A program made the translations under genes and the position numbers. From Ornithinimicrobium ciconiae (GTDB lineage: Bacteria; Actinomycetota; Actinomycetes; Actinomycetales; Dermatophilaceae): a stretch of DNA of 64,000 nt. The notes under the pieces were generated by a model that worked only from the letters and a program-made list of their open reading frames with translations, had not been told where the DNA came from and did not search any database. The stretch spans positions 1,178,001 through 1,242,000 of the forward strand of contig NZ_CP041616.1 in the NCBI RefSeq assembly GCF_007197575.1, read 5' to 3'. Within the stretch, counting starts at the first letter, position 1, and every line of letters begins with the position of its first letter. Below are positions 16,220-23,875 of the stretch, piece by piece.

Positions 16220-17944
16220 TCACTCGCTCATCGTGACTGTCGAGAAGTCCTCGGCCGTCAGCGGGCTCTGGACCAGGCCCTCGACGTTCGCACCCACGAC
16301 GATGGCCGGCGGGCTGTGCGACAGCGGCAGGCCAGGCAGCCAGTCGCCGCTCATGACGTTGGCGTTGAGCTCCTCGTAGAGCGCGGTGCGCGCTGCCTCA
16401 TCCGGCTCCGCGTCGGCCGCAGAGATCTGTGCCTGCAGGTCGTCGTGGAACGGATAGGCCGAGGTGCCGAACTGGTTGTCGTCACCACAGAAGAAGGCGC
16501 ACAGGAAGTTGTCCGCCGAGTTCAGGTCACCGGTCCAGCCCAGGAAGAAGGCCGGGGCGCGGCTGGCCTGGGTGTCGTCGATGTAACCACCGGACCAGGG
16601 CTTGGTGACCGTCTCCACCGTGATGCCGGCCGCTTCCCAGTCCGCCTTGACCGCGTCATAGATGCGCTGGGGGTCCGGCATGTAGGGGCGGCTGACCTCG
16701 CTCGGGTACCACAGCTCGATGGTCAGGTCGGACTTGCCGGCCTGCTCGAGCAGGTCCTTGGCCTTCTCCACGTCGTACTCGTAGGCGGGGATGTCGGCAT
16801 TCCAGCCGCTGACCGTGTCCGGCATGAACTGGGTGGCCACCGTGGCACCCTCCGGCAACTGCGAGGTGACGAGCTGCTCGCGGTTGAGTGCGTGGTAGAG
16901 CGCCTGACGGACCAGCGGGTCCTCCAGCTGCGGGTCGGCGACCGGGTTCAGCGCCAGGTAGAGGACGTTGAACGGGTCACGGATGAGGACCTGGTTGCCC
17001 GCGTCCTCGAGTGCCTGCCAGTCGATCGGGTTCGGCAGGTCGTAGCCGTGGATGGTGCCGGCCTCGAGCTCCTGACGACGGGCGTTCTCGTCGGCGATGA
17101 TCTTGAAGACGATGGTGCCGACGCCGGCCTGCTCGCCCCAGAAGTCATCGTTGCGGGTGATGGTCACCGTGCCCGCGGAGTTGTCGTACTCCTCGAACTT
17201 GAACGGACCGGTGCCGGTCGGGTGCTCCTGGGCGTACTCCGGGAAGGTGAACGCCTCGCCCTCGAGGGCGATGCCGTTGGCGTCGTACTCCTCCATCGCG
17301 GTCGGGGACTGGATGGCGTAGGAGGACTGCGACAGGACCATCGGGAACTTGCCGGTCACGCGAGTGACGGTGACCTGTGCGGTGTAGTCCTCGGTGGCCT
17401 CGCAGCCGCCGTAGAGCGAGTCGTCGCCGAAGCCGAAGTCGTTGCCGTAGTAGTAGGCACCCGACGGGCTCATGCCCGCCTCGTTCTGGTCGGCCCAGCG
17501 CTCGAAGTTGTCGCAGACCGCCTGGGCGTTCAGGTCGGTGCCGTCGTGGAACTTCACACCCTCCTGGATGGTGAAGTCCCAGACCAGGCCGTCGTCGCTG
17601 CTGGTCCACTCGGTGGCCAGCTCCGGCACGGCCTCGGTGCCGCCGGGCTGGATGCCGATGAGGTTCTGGAAGATCTGGCGGGTGACGCGGAAGGTCTCGC
17701 CGTCGCTGGCATAGAACGGGTCGAACGTCGTCGGGGCGCCCGCGGCTCCGAAGATGAACGTGGCGTCGGACGCGCCGGCGTCACCGCCAGCTGTTGAGTC
17801 GGTGCCATCGGCGTTGTCCTCGGCGGCGTTGTCGCCGCCATTGGCACCGTCGTTGCCGTCGTCTCGATCGGACTCGGCGCACGACGTCAGGACGAGCGCC
17901 AGTGCGGCCGTCCCGGCGATGGCCGCCATCTTGCGGATAGTCAT
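16220..17944 (-). CDS. oppA: Oligopeptide ABC transporter substrate-binding lipoprotein
   Basis: The 574-residue protein begins with a lipoprotein signal peptide ending at LALVLTSC, so Cys22 would be lipidated and the protein anchored outside the membrane. A low-complexity Gly/Asn/Asp/Ala linker of about 35 residues follows, then an SBP_bac_5 domain with the family motif LATEWTSSDDGLVWDFTIQE and FHDGTDLNAQAVCDNF. It would capture peptides for OppBCDF. ATG 17944 is fixed by an excellent ribosome-binding site (AAGGAGG about five bases upstream). It is the promoter-proximal gene of the operon. Confidence 0.92.
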   Translation of the reverse strand: MTIRKMAAIAGTAALALVLTSCAESDRDDGNDGANGGDNAAEDNADGTDSTAGGDAGASDATFIFGAAGAPTTFDPFYASDGETFRVTRQIFQNLIGIQPGGTEAVPELATEWTSSDDGLVWDFTIQEGVKFHDGTDLNAQAVCDNFERWADQNEAGMSPSGAYYYGNDFGFGDDSLYGGCEATEDYTAQVTVTRVTGKFPMVLSQSSYAIQSPTAMEEYDANGIALEGEAFTFPEYAQEHPTGTGPFKFEEYDNSAGTVTITRNDDFWGEQAGVGTIVFKIIADENARRQELEAGTIHGYDLPNPIDWQALEDAGNQVLIRDPFNVLYLALNPVADPQLEDPLVRQALYHALNREQLVTSQLPEGATVATQFMPDTVSGWNADIPAYEYDVEKAKDLLEQAGKSDLTIELWYPSEVSRPYMPDPQRIYDAVKADWEAAGITVETVTKPWSGGYIDDTQASRAPAFFLGWTGDLNSADNFLCAFFCGDDNQFGTSAYPFHDDLQAQISAADAEPDEAARTALYEELNANVMSGDWLPGLPLSHSPPAIVVGANVEGLVQSPLTAEDFSTVTMSE

Positions 17945-18055
17945 TCTGCCTCCTTGTGGGGCGCCCGGAGGGGACCGGGGCCAGACTGCAATGAGGCTCA
18001 AGGTAAGCCCGTCCCCCCGTGCGCGGTAGGTGTTCACGCCGATCGATGCTGAACC

Positions 18056-18082
18056 TTGACCAAATCGATGCCGAGCTAGCGT
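18056..18082 (+). promoter_or_regulatory. Promoter of the mutT-like gene (leaderless)
   Basis: A TTGACC -35 element at 18056-18061 and a TAGCGT -10 element at 18077-18082 are separated by 15 bases. The GTG start at 18089 follows six bases after the -10 box, so the transcript should begin at or next to the start codon. Confidence 0.6.
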
Positions 18083-18088
18083 GACGGG

Positions 18089-18505
18089 GTGACTGCTCAA
18101 CTCGTGGTGGCCGCGGCGCTGGTCGATGACCTGACCCGCCCGACCCGGCTGCTGGCCGCTCGACGCTCGGCCCCTCCTGCCCTGGCGGGTCAGTGGGAGT
18201 TCCCCGGCGGCAAGGTCGAGCCGGAGGAGGATCCGGTGACCGCCCTGCGACGTGAGCTGCGTGAGGAGCTGGGGGTCGGCATACAGCTCGGGCAGCAGAT
18301 CGCCGGGCCCCGGGAGGGTCGCTGGCCGTTGTCGGTCCCCGGCCTCACGTTGGTGCTGTGGTGGGCCGTGCCGCTGGGTGAGCCCCGGCCCCTCGAGGAT
18401 CACGACGCGCTGCGCTGGCTCGCCAGGGGCCAGCTCTCGGCGGTGCCGTGGCTGGCCAGCAACGCCCCCATGGTCGAGGCCGTTCGTGCCTCGCTCGAGC
18501 CCTGA
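18089..18505 (+). CDS. MutT-like Nudix hydrolase
   Basis: The 138-residue protein has a full Nudix box, GKVEPEEDPVTALRRELREE followed by LG, with all metal-binding glutamates. The context QWEFPGG before it and the C-terminal LRWLARGQL are typical of the MutT / 8-oxo-dGTP diphosphatase group, which cleans oxidised nucleotides from the precursor pool. CTP pyrophosphohydrolases look similar, so the substrate is not certain. Start GTG 18089 is supported by the leaderless promoter. It is divergent from oppA. Confidence 0.85.
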   Translation: MTAQLVVAAALVDDLTRPTRLLAARRSAPPALAGQWEFPGGKVEPEEDPVTALRRELREELGVGIQLGQQIAGPREGRWPLSVPGLTLVLWWAVPLGEPRPLEDHDALRWLARGQLSAVPWLASNAPMVEAVRASLEP

Positions 18506-18576
18506 GGCAAGCGCCCCGGGCCCTGCTGGGAGGTGGTTCAGCATGCGGGTGTCCCGACCATGCCTCCCGGGATGAG

Positions 18577-18582
18577 AAAATT
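18577..18582 (+). promoter_or_regulatory. -10-like box before typA (possible leaderless start)
   Basis: AAAATT lies six bases before the typA ATG at 18589; no ribosome-binding site is seen there. Weaker than the other boxes because the first base is not T. Confidence 0.35.
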
Positions 18583-18588
18583 GTCCAC

Positions 18589-20496
18589 ATGCCCTTGAAG
18601 AATCGCGACGACATCCGGAATGTCGCCATCGTTGCCCACGTCGACCACGGAAAGACCACGCTGGTCGACGCCATGCTGTGGCAGGCCGGCGCGTTCACCG
18701 GACACGACGCCGAGTCCCACACCGTCGAGCGGGTCATGGACAGCGGTGACCTGGAGCGTGAAAAGGGCATCACGATCCTGGCCAAGAACACGGCCGTGCA
18801 CTACAACGGCCCGGCGGCACAGGAGCTCGGCATCGACGGGGGCGTCACGATCAACATCATCGACACCCCCGGCCACGCCGACTTCGGTGGCGAGGTCGAG
18901 CGCGGCCTGTCCATGGTCGACGGGGTCGTCCTGCTGGTCGACGCCTCCGAGGGCCCGTTGCCGCAGACCCGCTTCGTCCTCCGCAAGGCGCTCGCTGCCC
19001 GGATGCCCGTCATCCTGTGCATCAACAAGGTGGACCGGCCCGACTCGCGCATCGAGGCGGTGACCGAGGAGGTCTACGAGCTGTTCATGGACCTGCTGGA
19101 CGACGCCGACCAGAACTCCGCCGCCCTGGAGTTCCCGATCGTCTATGCCTCGGCCAAGTCCGGGCGGGCCAGCCTCACCCGGCCGTCCGACGGCGAGCAG
19201 CCGGACAGCCGCGACCTGGAACCGCTGTTCCGCACCATCCTGGACACCATCCCGGCACCGACCTATGACCCCGAGGTGCCCCTGCAGGCGCACGTCACCA
19301 ACCTGGACTCCTCCCTGTTCCTGGGCCGCCTGGCGCTGTGCCGGATCCGCTCCGGCACGATCAACAAGGGTCAGCAGGTGGCCTGGTGTCGCAGCGACGG
19401 CAGCATGCAGAAGGTCAAGATCACCGAGCTGCTGCTCACCGAGGCTCTCGAGCGCGTCCCGGCCACCAGCGCTGGCCCCGGCGACATCATCGCGATCGCG
19501 GGCATCCCCGAGATCACCATCGGTGAGACCCTCGCCGACGTCGACGACCCCCGTCCACTCCCGCTGATCACCGTGGATGAGCCAGCCATCAGCATGACGA
19601 TCGGCACCAACACCTCCCCGCTCGCCGGTCGGGTCAAGGGATCGAAGGTCACCGCCCGCCTGGTGAAGGACCGGCTCGACAAGGAACTCATCGGCAACGT
19701 GTCCCTGCGGGTCCTGCCGACCGAGCGCCCCGACGCCTGGGAGGTGCAGGGCCGTGGCGAGCTGGCACTGGCGATCCTCGTGGAGCAGATGCGCCGCGAG
19801 GGTTTCGAGCTGACCGTCGGCAAGCCGCAGGTGGTCACCAAGGAGATCGACGGCAAGATCCACGAGCCGGTCGAGCGCCTCACCATCGACGCCCCCGAGG
19901 AGCACCTCGGCGCGATCACCCAGGTGCTGGCTGCGCGCAAGGGCCGCATGGAGCAGATGTCCAACCACGGCACCGGCTGGATCCGGATGGACTTCATCGT
20001 GCCGGCACGCGGCCTCATCGGCTTCCGCACCGAGTTCATGACCGAGACCCGCGGCACCGGCATCGCCAACCACGTCTTCGAGGGTTATTCGCCGTGGTTC
20101 GGAGAGATCCGCACCCGGCAGACCGGCTCGCTGGTCTCTGACCGGACCGGTGTCGCCACCACCTACGCGATGTTCAACCTGCAGGAGCGCGGCTCGATGT
20201 TCCTCGAGCCCACCACCGAGGTCTACGAGGGCATGATCGTCGGGGAGAACTCCCGCGCCGATGACATGGACGTCAACATCACCAAGGAGCGCAAGCTCAC
20301 CAACGTGCGCTCGGCGGGTGCTGATGTTCTGGAGCGGCTCATCCCGGCGCGCAACCTGTCCCTGGAGCAGTCCCTGGAGTTCTGCCGCGAGGACGAGTGC
20401 GTGGAGGTCACGCCCGAAGCCGTGCGGATCCGCAAGGTCGTCCTGGACCACAACCTGCGGGCCCGGTCCGCCGCCCGCGCCAAGAATCGTGACTGA
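18589..20496 (+). CDS. typA: Translational GTPase TypA/BipA
   Basis: This 635-residue GTPase has all G motifs: G1 [10 protein letters not shown], the switch II motif [12 protein letters not shown], and NKVD. The residues REKGITI follow G1, and the translation-factor domains, including the BipA-specific C-terminal region, are present (about 400-600; e.g. [18 protein letters not shown]). TypA binds ribosomes and helps their function under stress such as cold. ATG 18589 is chosen because the family starts [20 protein letters not shown] and a -10-like AT-rich box is correctly placed. The last eight bases overlap the start of mshB. Confidence 0.93.
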   Translation: MPLKNRDDIRNVAIVAHVDHGKTTLVDAMLWQAGAFTGHDAESHTVERVMDSGDLEREKGITILAKNTAVHYNGPAAQELGIDGGVTINIIDTPGHADFGGEVERGLSMVDGVVLLVDASEGPLPQTRFVLRKALAARMPVILCINKVDRPDSRIEAVTEEVYELFMDLLDDADQNSAALEFPIVYASAKSGRASLTRPSDGEQPDSRDLEPLFRTILDTIPAPTYDPEVPLQAHVTNLDSSLFLGRLALCRIRSGTINKGQQVAWCRSDGSMQKVKITELLLTEALERVPATSAGPGDIIAIAGIPEITIGETLADVDDPRPLPLITVDEPAISMTIGTNTSPLAGRVKGSKVTARLVKDRLDKELIGNVSLRVLPTERPDAWEVQGRGELALAILVEQMRREGFELTVGKPQVVTKEIDGKIHEPVERLTIDAPEEHLGAITQVLAARKGRMEQMSNHGTGWIRMDFIVPARGLIGFRTEFMTETRGTGIANHVFEGYSPWFGEIRTRQTGSLVSDRTGVATTYAMFNLQERGSMFLEPTTEVYEGMIVGENSRADDMDVNITKERKLTNVRSAGADVLERLIPARNLSLEQSLEFCREDECVEVTPEAVRIRKVVLDHNLRARSAARAKNRD

Positions 20497-21460
20497 GCAC
20501 AACATCCCGGTCGGGCACGACATCCCGGTCGGGCACGACATCCCGGTCGGGCACGACACCACCACGGCGCCCACCGCCCGCCCCTCGCTGGCGGAGGCCC
20601 TGGGTGAGGTGCCCGACCGGCCGCTGCGGGTGGTCGCCGTCCACGCCCACCCCGACGACGAGACGCTGGCCACCGGTCTCGCGCTGGCCCACCACGTCGC
20701 CCGGGGGGACCGGGTGCACGTGATCACCTGCACCCTGGGTGAGGAGGGAGAGGTCATCCCGATCGAGCTGGCGCACCTTGAGGGGGACCCCGCCCTCGGT
20801 CCGCACCGGGCCCGCGAGCTGGATGCCGCGATGGCCCGGCTTGGGGCCGAGCACGACTATCTCGCGACCGGCTCCAGCCGGCTGACCAAGCCTCGCTGGC
20901 GGGACAGCGGCATGGCTGGGTCCGACGCCGCGGCGCACCCGCTCGCCTTCGCCGGCGCGCCGGTGGACCAGGGCGCCGAACTGCTGGCGGAACGACTCGG
21001 CATACTCCTGCCTGACCTGGTGCTGACCTATGACCAGGAGGGTGGTTATGGCCACCCCGACCACATCCAGACCCACCGGGTGACGGTGGCCGCAGTCGCC
21101 GCGCTGCCCGAGCGGCTGCGACCGAGGCTGTTTGCGGTGCTGACGCCGCGATCCTGGGCACTGGAGGACCGCGCGTGGCTGGCCGAGCACGTGCCGGCCG
21201 GCAACGGACTGACCGTGCCTGGCGGTGAGGACCCCTTCCCGCCCTCGGTCGTGGACGACACGCTGGTCACCCATGCCGTCGAGGACCCGGCCGCGGTGAG
21301 CGCGCAGGTGGCGGCGCTGCGCGAGCACCCCACCCAGGTGACGATCCTGGAGGACGCCCCGGCGCCTTACTACGCCCTGTCCAACGACATCGCCGCCCGG
21401 CTGCCCGGCCGGGAGGGTTATGCCGAGCTTGACCCGGAGACCGGTGCCCTGCTGCGGTGA
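20489..21460 (+). CDS. mshB: Mycothiol biosynthesis deacetylase MshB
   Basis: MshB is a zinc deacetylase that converts GlcNAc-inositol to GlcN-inositol in mycothiol synthesis. The LmbE-fold motif VHAHPDDET is at residues 51-59 (His54 and Asp57 as metal ligands, Asp56 as base), and the third ligand region is GGYGHPDHIQTH. The GTG start overlaps typA by eight bases. Unusually, the N terminus carries three perfect copies of the six-residue unit (H/D)IPVGH encoded by an 18-bp tandem repeat, before the normal domain begins at about residue 45. Some actinobacterial proteins of this type are mycothiol S-conjugate amidases, but the length of 323 residues and motifs fit MshB. Confidence 0.85.
   Translation: MTEHNIPVGHDIPVGHDIPVGHDTTTAPTARPSLAEALGEVPDRPLRVVAVHAHPDDETLATGLALAHHVARGDRVHVITCTLGEEGEVIPIELAHLEGDPALGPHRARELDAAMARLGAEHDYLATGSSRLTKPRWRDSGMAGSDAAAHPLAFAGAPVDQGAELLAERLGILLPDLVLTYDQEGGYGHPDHIQTHRVTVAAVAALPERLRPRLFAVLTPRSWALEDRAWLAEHVPAGNGLTVPGGEDPFPPSVVDDTLVTHAVEDPAAVSAQVAALREHPTQVTILEDAPAPYYALSNDIAARLPGREGYAELDPETGALLR
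20502..20555 (+). repeat. 18-bp tandem repeat, three perfect copies
   Basis: The unit ACATCCCGGTCGGGCACG is repeated exactly at 20502, 20520 and 20538, starting five bases after the typA stop codon. It is in frame with mshB and encodes a hexapeptide repeat at its N terminus. Confidence 0.95.
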
Positions 21461-21505
21461 GGCAGGATGGCTGAGCCAGGGGAGCTGACGGGGAGAGGAG
21501 AGCGT

Positions 21506-22021
21506 GTGAACGTCGACGGACCCAACGGACCGACCCCGGTCGACCCCCAGGTCTACCGCCGCGCGATCGGCCGGTTCGCGACCGGGGTGACCGTGGCCAC
21601 CACCTTCGCGGGACAGCACGACCACGCGATGACCGCCAACTCGATCACCAGCGTCTCGCTCGACCCCGTCCTGCTGCTCATCTCCGTGGAGCGCGCGGCG
21701 CGCTGGCACGACGCGGTGAGCGAGTCCGGGGTGTGGGGCATCAGCATCCTCGGGCACCACGCCAAGGCCGCCGCGTCCTGGCTCAGCACGCCCGGACGGC
21801 CCCTGCACGGGCAGCTCGACCGGGTGGCGCACCACCGCGGCGCGGCCACCGGAGTGGCTCTGGTCGACGGTGCCCTGGCCGCCTTCGAGTGCCGCACGAC
21901 CGGCATCCACGCCGCCGGTGACCACAGCCTCGTCGTCGGGGAGGTCGTCGGCCTGGAGGTCCCGCCGCGCGTGGACCCGGCGCTGGTCCACTTCCGCGGT
22001 CGTTATGGGCACCTGGACTAA
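21506..22021 (+). CDS. Flavin reductase family protein
   Basis: The 171-residue protein matches flavin reductases of the HpaC/FMN-binding split-barrel type: YRRAIGRFATGVTVATT near the start, AMTANSITSVSLDPVLLLIS in the flavin-binding strand, and GRYGHLD at the C terminus. Such proteins supply reduced flavin to a monooxygenase partner; none is adjacent. GTG 21506 is chosen over ATG 21467 because GAGGAG precedes it and the family starts near DPQVYRRAIG. A 32-bp-period repeat begins directly after the TAA stop. Confidence 0.82.
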   Translation: MNVDGPNGPTPVDPQVYRRAIGRFATGVTVATTFAGQHDHAMTANSITSVSLDPVLLLISVERAARWHDAVSESGVWGISILGHHAKAAASWLSTPGRPLHGQLDRVAHHRGAATGVALVDGALAAFECRTTGIHAAGDHSLVVGEVVGLEVPPRVDPALVHFRGRYGHLD

Positions 22022-22083
22022 ACCATTTTTGGAGGGGTTTCGTCGGTCGAACCCGCCTTTTTGCAGGGGTTTGGTAGGCCCGA
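22022..22083 (-). repeat. 32-bp repeat array, locus A (two units)
   Basis: Two units of a family found at three places in this window. The core GGTTTCG or GGTTTGG occurs at 22036 and 22068, exactly 32 bp apart, on the plus strand, so CGAAACC reads on the minus strand. The array starts immediately after the flavin reductase TAA with CCATTTTT. The remainder of the gap up to xdhA (about 22084-22372) contains no gene that I can support. Confidence 0.85.
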
Positions 22084-22372
22084 TCCGGCCGCTGGCGTGC
22101 GCCTCGTCGCGAGAGGTCGTGGGACAGGACCACGCTGACTTCCCGTGCCTGACCTGCCCGACGTCGTCGGGAGGCGGCTGACGCGCAGCTGCCCCACGGC
22201 ATACCACGGCTCGTGCAGGCGGCAGTCAGCCCGGACACCAGGTGCCAGGACTATGCTCGATCCTCACAGCGGCCATCGTTCGCATGGATAACCGGTGGTC
22301 GCGGAAGTGCACCGAACCATGCACCGCGCGGTCGAGGACGCCCGCGCGGCCGCGGCCGGAAGGAGCACGCCG

Positions 22373-23875
22373 ATGGGCTCGAGCAGCATCATCGTCAATG
22401 GCACGCCGCGCGCGTGCGCCGCATCCCCCCACGTCAGCCTGCTGGACTGGCTGCGCGAGCAGGGGTGGACCGGCGCCAAGGAGGGCTGCGCGGAGGGGGA
22501 GTGCGGCGCCTGTGCGGTCCTCGTGGCCCGACCCGACGTCCCAGGGCAGACCCGCTGGACCTCCGTCAACGCCTGCCTGCCCCCTGCTCTCGCCCTCGAC
22601 GGGCAGGAGGTCGTCACCAGCGAGGGTCTGGGTGCCGGGCCGACCCCCGGGCAGGGGGCCGAGCTCCACCCCGTGCAGCGGGAGATGGCGGACCGCGGTG
22701 GCTCTCAGTGCGGCTACTGCACCCCGGGGTTTGTCTGCGCGATGGCTGCTGAGTTCTATCGCCCCGAGCGGGCGCCGCAGGCCGGTCCGGACTCGCCCGA
22801 GTGTGGAGCCAACGGCTTTGATCTGCACGCGCTCAGCGGCAACCTGTGCCGGTGCACGGGCTACCGCCCGATCCGGGACGCCGCCTATGCCCTGGGCGAC
22901 CCGGACCCAGCCGACCCCCTCACAGCGCGTCGCGAGCACGCAGCCCCGATGGCGGCAGCCACCGCGGTGCGCGAGCGAGACGGGCAGTTCGTCCGTCCCA
23001 CGGAGCTGGCCACCCTCCTCTCCCTGCTGGCGGACAGTCCCGATGCTGTCCTGCTCGCCGGCGCCACGGACGCGGGAGTCGAACGCAACCTTCGGCATAC
23101 GCGCTCCCCGCTCGTGCTGGCCATCGACCGGCTGGAGGAGCTGCGCACCCTGGTCGTCGACGAGGGTATGGTCGAGATCGGCGCCGCCCTCACCCTCAGC
23201 GAGATCGAACGCGGTCTGGCCGGGCGGGTGCCCCTGCTGGCGGACCTGTTCCCGCAGTTCGCGTCCCGGCTGATCCGCAATGCCGCCACGCTCGGCGGCA
23301 ACCTGGGCACCGGCTCGCCGATCGGGGACGCCGCGCCGGTGCTGCTCGCGCTGGACGCCGACCTCGTGCTGGCCTCCGCGGCTGGGGAGCGGGAGGTGCC
23401 GCTGGCGGAGTACTCCACGGGCTACCGACAGAGCGTGCGTCGGGCCGGAGAGCTGATCCGGGCCGTGCGGGTCCCCCTGCCGCTGGCGCCCCGGACGGCC
23501 TTCTACAAGATCGCCAAGCGCCGTTTTGACGACATCTCCTCGGTCGCGGTCGCCATCGCGATGACCCTTGAGGGCGGCGTCGTCGAGTCCGTGCGCATCG
23601 GCCTGGGTGGGGTGGCCGCCACCCCGGTCCGGGCGCTGGCCACCGAGCAGGCGCTGGTGGGTCAGGCCTGGGACCTGACCACCGCCACGCGGGCCGCCGA
23701 GGTGATGGGCAACGAAGGCACCCCATTGGACGACCACCGCGCGAGCGCCCGGTATCGCAGCGCCATGCTCAAGCAGGCGTTGTTGCGGTTCTTTGACGAG
23801 CAGGGGCCGACGAAACCACTGCAAAAAGACGGGTTCGGCCTACGAAACCACTCTGAAAATGGGGGGGACCGATGA
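22373..23875 (+). CDS. xdhA: Xanthine dehydrogenase small subunit (2Fe-2S and FAD)
   Basis: XdhA carries electrons from the molybdenum subunit to NAD. The 500-residue protein starts with a plant-type 2Fe-2S domain (KEGCAEGECGACAV), then the second 2Fe-2S domain (QCGYCTPGFV and GNLCRCTGYRPI), then a FAD domain from about residue 200 (LIRNAATLGGNLGTGSPIGD). ATG 22373 is set by AAGGAG seven bases upstream. The last 23 residues (GPTKPLQ to the stop) are encoded by a two-unit 32-bp repeat array and are not part of the family; the original stop codon appears to have been lost. The stop overlaps the xdhB ATG by four bases. Confidence 0.92.
   Translation: MGSSSIIVNGTPRACAASPHVSLLDWLREQGWTGAKEGCAEGECGACAVLVARPDVPGQTRWTSVNACLPPALALDGQEVVTSEGLGAGPTPGQGAELHPVQREMADRGGSQCGYCTPGFVCAMAAEFYRPERAPQAGPDSPECGANGFDLHALSGNLCRCTGYRPIRDAAYALGDPDPADPLTARREHAAPMAAATAVRERDGQFVRPTELATLLSLLADSPDAVLLAGATDAGVERNLRHTRSPLVLAIDRLEELRTLVVDEGMVEIGAALTLSEIERGLAGRVPLLADLFPQFASRLIRNAATLGGNLGTGSPIGDAAPVLLALDADLVLASAAGEREVPLAEYSTGYRQSVRRAGELIRAVRVPLPLAPRTAFYKIAKRRFDDISSVAVAIAMTLEGGVVESVRIGLGGVAATPVRALATEQALVGQAWDLTTATRAAEVMGNEGTPLDDHRASARYRSAMLKQALLRFFDEQGPTKPLQKDGFGLRNHSENGGDR
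23811..23871 (+). repeat. 32-bp repeat array, locus B (two units, inside xdhA)
   Basis: CGAAACCACT occurs at 23811 and 23843, exactly 32 bp apart. The array forms the 3' end of the xdhA reading frame and ends one base before the xdhB start codon; a run of Gs at its end may serve as the xdhB ribosome-binding site. Confidence 0.9.

Noticed and set aside
16316..17797. Long plus-strand open frame (493 codons) opposite oppA
   Set aside because: It is antisense to a clear oppA gene; its composition (Val/Arg/Gly-rich, no domain) is that of a high-GC shadow frame.
18538..20757. Long minus-strand open frame (739 codons) opposite typA
   Set aside because: Shadow of typA and mshB; no recognisable domain.
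22226..23824. Minus-strand open frame of 532 codons opposite xdhA
   Set aside because: Antisense to the conserved 2Fe-2S and FAD domains of XdhA; no homology seen.
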